Shown one piece after another: positions 58,320 through 64,000 of a stretch of 64,000 nt of DNA (positions are counted from its first letter, which is position 1; every line of letters begins with the position of its first letter). Origin of the DNA: Burkholderiales bacterium 8X (GTDB lineage Bacteria > Pseudomonadota > Gammaproteobacteria > Burkholderiales > Burkholderiaceae_C); the NCBI GenBank assembly GCA_902506565.1, contig LR732703.1, positions 3,516,256 through 3,580,255 of the forward strand. The letters are read 5' to 3'. The position numbers and the translations under genes were made by a program. Below the pieces are notes generated by a model that was not told the origin of the DNA, ran no database searches, and was given only the letters and a program-made list of their open reading frames with translations.

Positions 58320-60040
58320 ACTACCAGCCCCGCCGCGAAGACGTTTCTTTCCTGCTCGACCGGGTGCTGGGGGCCGGTCCGCGGCTTGCGCAGCTTGCGC
58401 CCTTCGCCGAGGTGGACGAGAGCCTGCAGGCAGAGCTTTTCGAGCAAGCCGGGCGCTTCGTCGCGGAGGTCATTGCGCCGCTCAACCGGCAGGGCGACGA
58501 GATCGGGTGCCGCTTCGAGAACGGCGAGGTCAGGTCGCCGCCCGGCTTCCCCGAGGCCTACCGGCAGCTCAGCCAGAACGGCTGGCTTTCGCTCACGGCG
58601 GACCAGGCGGACGGCGGCCAGGGCCTGCCGAGCGTCTTCGATGCGGTGCTGTTCGAATGGCTGAGCGCCGCCAACCACGGCTTCACGATGGCGCCCGGCC
58701 TGCTGCACGGCGCCTACGAGTGCATTCGGCATCACGGCAGCGCCTGGTTGCGGGAGCACTACTTGCCGAAGATCGCAAGCGGCGAATGGCTGGCGACGAT
58801 GTGCCTGACCGAAGCCCATGCCGGCAGCGACCTCGGCCAGGTGCGAACCCGCGCCCTGCCGCAGGCAGACGGCTCGCTGCGGGTTTCCGGCAGCAAGATC
58901 TTCATTTCCGGCGGCGAGCACGACCTCTCGGACAACATCGTCCACCTGGTGCTTTGCCGCCTGCCCGATTCGCCGCCCGGCCCCAAGGGCCTGTCGCTGG
59001 CGCTGGTTCCGAAGTGGCTCCCCGGCGGCGAACGCAACCGGGTCCATTGCGATCGCATCGAGGAAAAGATGGGGCTTCACGGCAGCCCCACCTGCGCGAT
59101 GCGATTCGACGACGCCACCGGCTGGCTGGTCGGCGAGGCGCATCGCGGTTTGGCGGCCATGTTCGTGATGATGAACGCCGCCCGGCTGCACGTGGCGCTG
59201 CAAGGCATCGGGCTGCTCGATGCCGCCTGGCAGAAGGCCGATGCCTACGCTGGCGAGCGGCGCCAGATGCGGGCGCCGGGCGCGGCGCCCGCCAGCCGCG
59301 GCGACCAGGCCACCGACCTGATCGCTTCGCATCCGGCGGTGCGCCGAATCCTCGATGTGCAGCGCGCCTGGATCGACGGCTCGCGCCTGGTCGCCTATCG
59401 CACCGCCCTGCAGCTCGACATCGCGAAGCACGATGCCGACGCGGCCGTGCGCGATCGCGCGCAGCGCTGGTGCGCCCTGGTCACGCCGGTTCTGAAGGCC
59501 GCCTGCACGCAGCAGGCCTTCGATGGCGCCAGCCAATGCCTGCAGGTCTTCGGCGGCCATGGCTATATCCGCGAATGGGGCATCGAGCAGGTGGTACGGG
59601 ACGCGCGGGTCACGATGATCTACGAAGGCACCAACGAGATCCAGGCGATCGACCTCCTGGTGCGCAAGGTGCTCGCCGATGGCGGCGCCGGCATGTCGGC
59701 GCTGCTGGTCGAATTGCGCGACGAGCTCGAGGCCTCGCGCCCGATCGACTCCGAAGTGCAGCGCCGCCTGGCGCAGCTGCGCTACCTGGGCACGTCGATC
59801 GTCATGGCTGCGCCGCTTTCCCCCACGTTGGCCCATGAAGTGGCCGACGACTACCTTCGGGTCGTGATGCTCGCGATGCTGGCCTGGGCCTGGGCCCGCA
59901 TCGAGCACGCCGCACCGTCGGAAGAACGCTGGTCGGTGCCGGCCGCCGCCTTCCGGCGCCATGTGCTGCCAGAGTTCGACATGCGGCTCGCCATGGTCAA
60001 GCGCGCCTGCGAAGAAGTGACCCGGCCAGCGGTGGCGTGA
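58310..60040 (+). CDS. Acyl-CoA dehydrogenase, DmdC-like
   Basis: A 576-residue flavoenzyme of the large acyl-CoA dehydrogenase subgroup that includes DmdC. The middle FAD/substrate block is MCLTEAHAGSDLGQVRT, followed by QVFGGHGYIREWGIEQVVRD and the catalytic Glu in IYEGTNEIQAID. A C-terminal extension of about 110 residues is present. In this context it may dehydrogenate a saturated phenylpropanoyl-CoA to the cinnamoyl-CoA. Its ATG is 10 bases inside the tannase gene. Confidence 0.9.
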   Translation: MSLNYQPRREDVSFLLDRVLGAGPRLAQLAPFAEVDESLQAELFEQAGRFVAEVIAPLNRQGDEIGCRFENGEVRSPPGFPEAYRQLSQNGWLSLTADQADGGQGLPSVFDAVLFEWLSAANHGFTMAPGLLHGAYECIRHHGSAWLREHYLPKIASGEWLATMCLTEAHAGSDLGQVRTRALPQADGSLRVSGSKIFISGGEHDLSDNIVHLVLCRLPDSPPGPKGLSLALVPKWLPGGERNRVHCDRIEEKMGLHGSPTCAMRFDDATGWLVGEAHRGLAAMFVMMNAARLHVALQGIGLLDAAWQKADAYAGERRQMRAPGAAPASRGDQATDLIASHPAVRRILDVQRAWIDGSRLVAYRTALQLDIAKHDADAAVRDRAQRWCALVTPVLKAACTQQAFDGASQCLQVFGGHGYIREWGIEQVVRDARVTMIYEGTNEIQAIDLLVRKVLADGGAGMSALLVELRDELEASRPIDSEVQRRLAQLRYLGTSIVMAAPLSPTLAHEVADDYLRVVMLAMLAWAWARIEHAAPSEERWSVPAAAFRRHVLPEFDMRLAMVKRACEEVTRPAVA

Positions 60041-60043
60041 GGC

Positions 60044-60520
60044 ATGGCAGCCCCTCGAAAAAAGGCATCGGCGGCACCAGCGGTGCATGAGCGCCTGGAC
60101 ACGCGGGTGCTGGAGGAATTCGTCGGCTACAACTCGCGCCGGGCATGGCTCGCGGTGACCACCGTGTTCGCAGAGCGCATGGCGGTCTACGGGCTGAAGC
60201 AGGTCGACTTCTCGGTGCTGTCACTGCTCGCCCACAACCCGGGCGCGACCTCGCGGCAGCTTTGCGCCACGCTCGACATCCTGCCGCCCAACCTGGTCAG
60301 CCTGATCTCCGCCATGGACAGCCGCGGCTTGATCGAGCGCCGACCTCATCCGCATGACGGGCGAGCCATCGGGCTGCATCTGACGCCGGCCGGAGAAAAA
60401 CTGGTGCAGGAGGCCGAGCGGACGGTCATGCAGCTCGAGGCCGACGCCAGCGCCAACCTGACGCCGCGCGAACGCGACACCTTGATCAAGCTGCTGCAGA
60501 AGATCTACCGCCAACCCTGA
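60044..60520 (+). CDS. MarR-family transcriptional regulator
   Basis: A 158-residue winged-helix protein. The recognition region is PGATSRQLCATLDILPPNLVSLISAM and the wing is IERRPHPHDGRAIGLHLTPAG. It follows the acyl-CoA dehydrogenase by three bases and is thus the last gene of the operon. By analogy with MarR regulators of hydroxycinnamate genes (CouR, FerC), it probably represses the operon and is released by the CoA thioester. The proposed operator is at 53090-53118. Confidence 0.92.
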   Translation: MAAPRKKASAAPAVHERLDTRVLEEFVGYNSRRAWLAVTTVFAERMAVYGLKQVDFSVLSLLAHNPGATSRQLCATLDILPPNLVSLISAMDSRGLIERRPHPHDGRAIGLHLTPAGEKLVQEAERTVMQLEADASANLTPRERDTLIKLLQKIYRQP

Positions 60521-60601
60521 CCTTGCGGCGTTGCGCCTGGCAACACCATTCGCGATGCGATCGATGCCGCTCAGGCCGTGTTCGAGGCCAAGGCAAGGCC
60601 G

Positions 60602-60820
60602 CTACCAGAACTTCCACCACGGCGCATCGTGAAAGGAGCGTGCCGGCGGAAGCGGCGCAAGGCCGCTGTCGCGGATGCGGCGACGCTGCTCGGCCTCGAG
60701 GGCCTGGGCCATACGGTGCGCGAGCTGATCGCCCTGCATGGCGCGAATGCGCCACTCTGCTGCAAGGCTCTGCAGCTCGGCGTCTTTGAGCGTCGCAGGG
60801 GTGGTTGCCGGAACTGACAT
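60602..60820 (-). CDS. Small protein ending WWKFW, unknown function
   Basis: A 72-residue soluble protein with a helical, charged middle (DAELQSLAAEWRIRAMQGDQ and LAHRMAQALEAEQRRRIRDS) and an aromatic end (APWWKFW). The amphipathic helix pattern and the Trp-rich tail look selected, not random. Comparable small proteins occur in Comamonadaceae, as far as I recall. Function unknown. Confidence 0.6.
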   Translation of the reverse strand: MSVPATTPATLKDAELQSLAAEWRIRAMQGDQLAHRMAQALEAEQRRRIRDSGLAPLPPARSFHDAPWWKFW

Positions 60821-60892
60821 AGGGGGCGAATTCTGCCCACCGAAAACGCTCCCGACAATCGTAGAGATTTGGCTTACATCGGGCGCTAGCTC

Positions 60893-61651
60893 TCAAGCGA
60901 AGAAGCCGTCCCAGACCAGTTTCACCCCTGTGAGAAGCATGCCGAGATACACCATTCGATAGAACCAGAGCGGACTGATGCGGCGTGCCACCCGCACGCC
61001 CAGCCATACGCCCAATGGCGCTATCGGCAGCAACACGAGCGAGGTCGCCATGTTGCGCAGGTCGAGCAGGCCGAGCCATGCGTACGGGATCCACTTGCTG
61101 AGGTTGAGCACGAAAAAGAGATAGGCCATCGTGCCGGTGAACACCACCGGCTTCAGCTTGAGCGGGATCAGGTAGGCGCTGATCGGCGGACCGCCGCTGT
61201 GCGAGATGAAGCTGGTGAAGCCGCTGAGCGCAGTCAATACCGCGCCGGTGCGCCGTGAAGGCGGCGGCGCATCCGGCTCGGGCGGAAACAGGAGCCGCTG
61301 CGCAAGAAAGAGCAAGGTGCAGATGCCGACCAGGCCGGCGACCGTGTCGGCGTGAAGCAGCTTGAACGACAGCGCCCCGATCGCGAGGCCGAGCAGCCCC
61401 CATGGAAGCAAGAACTTGAGCAGGGCCCGATCGAAGTCGCGCCGGAATGCCGCGATGCCGAGCAGGTCCATCAGGAGCAGCACCGGCATCAGGATCGCGG
61501 CGCCTTGCGGCACGGTCACGACGAGTGCCAGGATCGGCACCGCGAGCGCGCCGAAGCCGGCGCCGAAGCCGCTCTTGCTGATGCCGAGCAGCAGCACGGC
61601 AGGGACTGCGACCGCGTAGAACCAGGGGTCGGTGATGATGGGCAGGGACAT
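60893..61651 (-). CDS. TSUP-family transporter (TauE/SafE)
   Basis: A 252-residue inner-membrane permease of the sulfite/organic anion exporter (TauE/SafE) family. It has about eight hydrophobic segments, the N-terminal repeat GISKSGFGAGFGALAVPILAL and the second half GFTSFISHSGGPPISAYLI. The substrate is unknown; sulfite, taurine-derived or other small anions are possible. The ATG at 61651 is the family-type start. Confidence 0.88.
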   Translation of the reverse strand: MSLPIITDPWFYAVAVPAVLLLGISKSGFGAGFGALAVPILALVVTVPQGAAILMPVLLLMDLLGIAAFRRDFDRALLKFLLPWGLLGLAIGALSFKLLHADTVAGLVGICTLLFLAQRLLFPPEPDAPPPSRRTGAVLTALSGFTSFISHSGGPPISAYLIPLKLKPVVFTGTMAYLFFVLNLSKWIPYAWLGLLDLRNMATSLVLLPIAPLGVWLGVRVARRISPLWFYRMVYLGMLLTGVKLVWDGFFA

Positions 61652-61729
61652 GGCGACGAGCAACAAAATGCCCGCGATCGAGCGGGCCGGCCGAGCGTAG
61701 CAGCAAGCGCGCATCGGCATACTGCGGCG

Positions 61730-62674
61730 ATGAAGATCCTCGATGCCGCCGACACCCGCTCCGCCCTCGACTTCGAACGGCTGGTGCCGGCGCTGCACGC
61801 CGCCTTCGCCGAGGGCATGACGGTACCGGCGCGCCATGTCCATCAAATCGAGGTCGACGGCCGACGCGGCACCGTGCTCGTCATGCCGGCGTGGAGCGAA
61901 GCCGGCTTCCTCGGCATCAAGACCATCAACATCTATCCGTCGAATGCCCAGGAGGGCCTGCCGGGCCTCCACGCCACCTACCTGCTCTACGACGCGCGAA
62001 CCGGCGTGCCGCTGGCCTCGATGGATGGCAACGAGATCACGTCAAGGCGCACCGCCGCGGCGGCCGCGCTCGGCGCCTCGTTCCTGGCGCGAAAGGATGC
62101 GAGGCGACTGCTCGTGCTGGGTGCCGGCCGCGTGGCGCGATGCCTGCCGGCGGCCTTTGCAAGCGTTCGGCCGATCGAGCGAGTCGAGGTCTGGAACCAC
62201 CGACCTTCCGGTGCAGCCGCAATGGCGGCCGAGCTTCGGAGCGACGACTGGAAAGCCGAGGCCGTGACCGATCTCGAAGCTGCGGTGCGAAACGCGGACA
62301 TCGTCAGTTGCGCGACCCTTGCGACCGAGCCGCTGGTGCAAGGCACCTGGCTGGGCGCCGGCAGCCATCTCGACCTCATCGGCAGCTTCACGCCGCAGAT
62401 GAAGGAGGCCTCGCCGGATTGCTTCGCCCAGGCACGGACCTTCGTGGATACCGATGAAGCGCTCCAGAAGTCGGGCGACCTCCTGGACGCGATGGCCGCC
62501 GGAAGCCTGCGGCGGGACGGCATCGCAGGCACGCTCGCCGAACTCTGCAGGGGCGCCCGGCCAGGCCGCGTTGCAGAAGGCGAGCGCACGGTCTTCAAGG
62601 CGGTCGGGACCGCGCTCGAGGATCTCGCCGCTGCAACACTCGTGTGGCAAGCGAACGCAGGTCCTCGAAGCTGA
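61730..62674 (+). CDS. Ornithine cyclodeaminase/mu-crystallin family protein
   Basis: A 314-residue NAD(P)-dependent protein. It has the family's N-terminal domain with WSEAGFLGIKTINIYPSNA and a Rossmann fold (LLVLGAGRVARCLPAAFAS). GSHLDLIGSFTPQMKEASPD follows, where Asp is the conserved base. Members include ornithine cyclodeaminase and reductases of cyclic imines such as 1-piperideine-2-carboxylate; which applies cannot be decided. Divergent from the TSUP gene and convergent with pcaF. Confidence 0.88.
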   Translation: MKILDAADTRSALDFERLVPALHAAFAEGMTVPARHVHQIEVDGRRGTVLVMPAWSEAGFLGIKTINIYPSNAQEGLPGLHATYLLYDARTGVPLASMDGNEITSRRTAAAAALGASFLARKDARRLLVLGAGRVARCLPAAFASVRPIERVEVWNHRPSGAAAMAAELRSDDWKAEAVTDLEAAVRNADIVSCATLATEPLVQGTWLGAGSHLDLIGSFTPQMKEASPDCFAQARTFVDTDEALQKSGDLLDAMAAGSLRRDGIAGTLAELCRGARPGRVAEGERTVFKAVGTALEDLAAATLVWQANAGPRS

Positions 62675-62678
62675 CGGG

Positions 62679-63890
62679 CTAGACCCGCTCGAGGATCACC
62701 GCGATGCCTTGGCCGACGCCGATGCACATGGTGCACAGCGCGTAGCGTCCGCCACCCTTGTGGAGCTGGTTGACCGCGGTGGTCGCGAGCCGGGCGCCGC
62801 TCGCGCCCAGCGGATGCCCGAGGGCGATGGCGCCGCCATTGATGTTGACGCGGGCGTCGTCGTCCTTCAGGCCGAGCAGGCGCAACACCGCGAGTCCTTG
62901 CGCCGCGAAGGCCTCGTTGAGTTCGATCACGTCGAGCTGGTCGAGCGTGAGGCCGGTGAGGCGCAGCACCTTTTCGGTCGCGGGCGCCGGTCCGATGCCC
63001 ATGATGCGGGGCGCCACGCCGGCGGTCGCCATGCCGACCACGCGGGCCCGAGGCGTCAGGCCGTACTTGGCCGCATGTTGCTCGTCGGCCAGCAGCAGCG
63101 CTGCGGCGCCGTCGTTGACGCCGCTCGCATTGCCGGCCGTGACGGTGCCGTCCGGCCGGACCACGCCCTTCAGCTTGGCCAGTGCCTCGAGGCTGGTTTC
63201 GCGCGGATGTTCGTCCTTGGAGACCACCAGCGGATCGCCCTTTTTCTGCGGCACCTGCACCGGCACGATCTCGGCATCGAAGAAGCCGGCCTTCTGCGCG
63301 GCCACGGCACGCTGCTGCGAAGCCAGCGCCATGCGGTCTTGCGCCTCGCGCTCGATCTTGTAGTCGGTGGCGACGTTTTCGGCGGTCTCGGGCATCGAGT
63401 CGACGCCGTACTGCGCCTTCATGAGCTTGTTGACGAAACGCCAGCCGATGGTGGTGTCGTAGACCGCATTGGCACGGCTGAAGGCGCTCTCGGCCTTGGG
63501 CATCACGAAAGGCGCACGGCTCATGCTCTCGACGCCGCCGGCGATCATCAAGCCCGCCTCGCCTGCCTTGATGGCGCGAGCAGCGCTGCCGACCGCATCG
63601 AGCCCGGAGCCGCAGAGCCGGTTGATGGTGGCGCCGCCGAGGTCGATCGGCAGCCCGGCCAGGAGCGCCGACATGCGCGCGACGTTCCGGTTGTCCTCGC
63701 CGGCCTGGTTCGCGCAGCCGTACAGCACGTCGCTCACGGCCTGCCAGTCGACTTCCTTGTTGCGCTCCATCAGCGCGCGCAGCGGTACGGCGCCGAGATC
63801 GTCGGTGCGGACGCTGGACAGCGCGCCGCCGTAGCGGCCGAAGGGCGTGCGGACCGCATCGCAGATGAAGGCTTGTCGGGTGGTCGTCAT
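62679..63890 (-). CDS. pcaF: 3-oxoadipyl-CoA thiolase
   Basis: The last enzyme of the beta-ketoadipate pathway, which cleaves 3-oxoadipyl-CoA to succinyl-CoA and acetyl-CoA. The 403-residue thiolase begins MTTTRQAFICDAVRTPFGRYGG, the typical PcaF start. The nucleophile Cys is in NRLCGSGLDAVG (about residue 90), the His in GHPLGASGARL and the second Cys in CTMCIGVGQG. It follows a CoA-transferase gene, fitting pcaIJF. A general acetyl-CoA acyltransferase role remains possible. Confidence 0.93.
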   Translation of the reverse strand: MTTTRQAFICDAVRTPFGRYGGALSSVRTDDLGAVPLRALMERNKEVDWQAVSDVLYGCANQAGEDNRNVARMSALLAGLPIDLGGATINRLCGSGLDAVGSAARAIKAGEAGLMIAGGVESMSRAPFVMPKAESAFSRANAVYDTTIGWRFVNKLMKAQYGVDSMPETAENVATDYKIEREAQDRMALASQQRAVAAQKAGFFDAEIVPVQVPQKKGDPLVVSKDEHPRETSLEALAKLKGVVRPDGTVTAGNASGVNDGAAALLLADEQHAAKYGLTPRARVVGMATAGVAPRIMGIGPAPATEKVLRLTGLTLDQLDVIELNEAFAAQGLAVLRLLGLKDDDARVNINGGAIALGHPLGASGARLATTAVNQLHKGGGRYALCTMCIGVGQGIAVILERV

Positions 63891-63928
63891 GTCGGGGATT
63901 CCTTGATGGATGTCTGCAGTGGTGAGGT

Positions 63929-64000
63929 TCAGGTGCCGGCCGCGATCGGCAGGCCGACGAGCTTCTCGAGCTCCTCGAGCGAGAGGCCCTCGACCCGGTC
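63929..64000 (-). CDS. CoA-transferase subunit B, 3' end only (pcaJ-like)
   Basis: The minus-strand frame covers only the last 23 codons, ending LEELEKLVGLPIAAGT and a TGA at 63929-63931. It resembles the C terminus of 3-oxoacid/3-oxoadipate CoA-transferase beta subunits. Position 39 bases upstream of pcaF supports pcaJ. The call is tentative because most of the gene lies outside the window. Confidence 0.6.
   Translation of the reverse strand, partial: DRVEGLSLEELEKLVGLPIAAGT

Overview
The window is high-GC chromosomal DNA from a betaproteobacterium, most likely of the family Comamonadaceae (Variovorax/Ramlibacter-like). This is inferred from the gene order (hrcA-nadK-recN, TPR-lolB-ispE-tRNA-Gln-prs-rplY-pth, ftsY / M16 pair / rsmD / coaD), from the cytochrome oxidase operon with its DUF2970, DUF2909 and tiny assembly-protein genes, and from protein sequences typical of that family. 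I see no insertion sequence, prophage, CRISPR array, integrase or obvious pseudogene. It looks like stable core chromosome with some accessory catabolic genes. Genes are tightly packed with many ATGA/GTGA/TTGA stop-start overlaps. The only gene-free stretch above 300 bases is the leader of rpoH.

Layout. 1-8.6 kb: a tRNA with anticodon CAT cut by the window edge, the heat-shock repressor hrcA, NAD kinase, recN, rapZ, mutY, a dynamin-like GTPase and mutM. 8.7-14.6 kb: a TPR protein, lolB, ispE, tRNA-Gln, prs, rplY and pth, with two clear intrinsic terminators and a strong-looking promoter inside ispE. 14.7-24 kb: a small secreted protein, a YfhL-type ferredoxin, then a Dpp/Opp-type ABC importer coupled to an amidase, followed by a TTC38-like protein. 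24-29 kb: a histidine phosphatase, an alpha/beta hydrolase and an overlapping minus-strand operon coaD-pxpB-pxpC-pxpA-pcp for 5-oxoproline salvage. 29-36 kb: rsmD, a pair of M16 peptidases (one lacking the catalytic motif), ftsY, an FHA protein and rpoH. A perfect CIRCE element precedes rpoH, linking it to the hrcA at the start of the window.

36-46 kb: the complete aa3/caa3-type cytochrome c oxidase assembly locus, reading on the minus strand DUF2244, coxB, coxA, a 36-residue protein, ctaG, DUF2970, coxC, SURF1, a CxxxC protein, ctaA, ctaB and SCO, with one convergent DUF2909 gene. 46-52 kb: a BioC-like methyltransferase, comF, trmL, a MaoC dehydratase, an orphan ParA, and a KefF/KefC-like potassium efflux pair.

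52-60.5 kb: a probable hydroxycinnamate (ferulate/p-coumarate type) catabolic cluster. An amidohydrolase diverges from an operon of crotonase, feruloyl-CoA synthetase, SDR, tannase/feruloyl esterase, DmdC-like acyl-CoA dehydrogenase and a MarR regulator. The divergent region holds a good sigma70 promoter overlapped by an imperfect palindrome. The set suggests side-chain beta-oxidation with hydrolytic retro-Claisen cleavage rather than the vanillin-forming route. 60.5-64 kb: a small conserved-looking protein, a TSUP transporter, an ornithine cyclodeaminase-family enzyme, and the beta-ketoadipate thiolase pcaF with the 3' end of a CoA-transferase gene (pcaJ-like). The last two could receive the ring-cleavage products of the aromatic acids made by the cluster.
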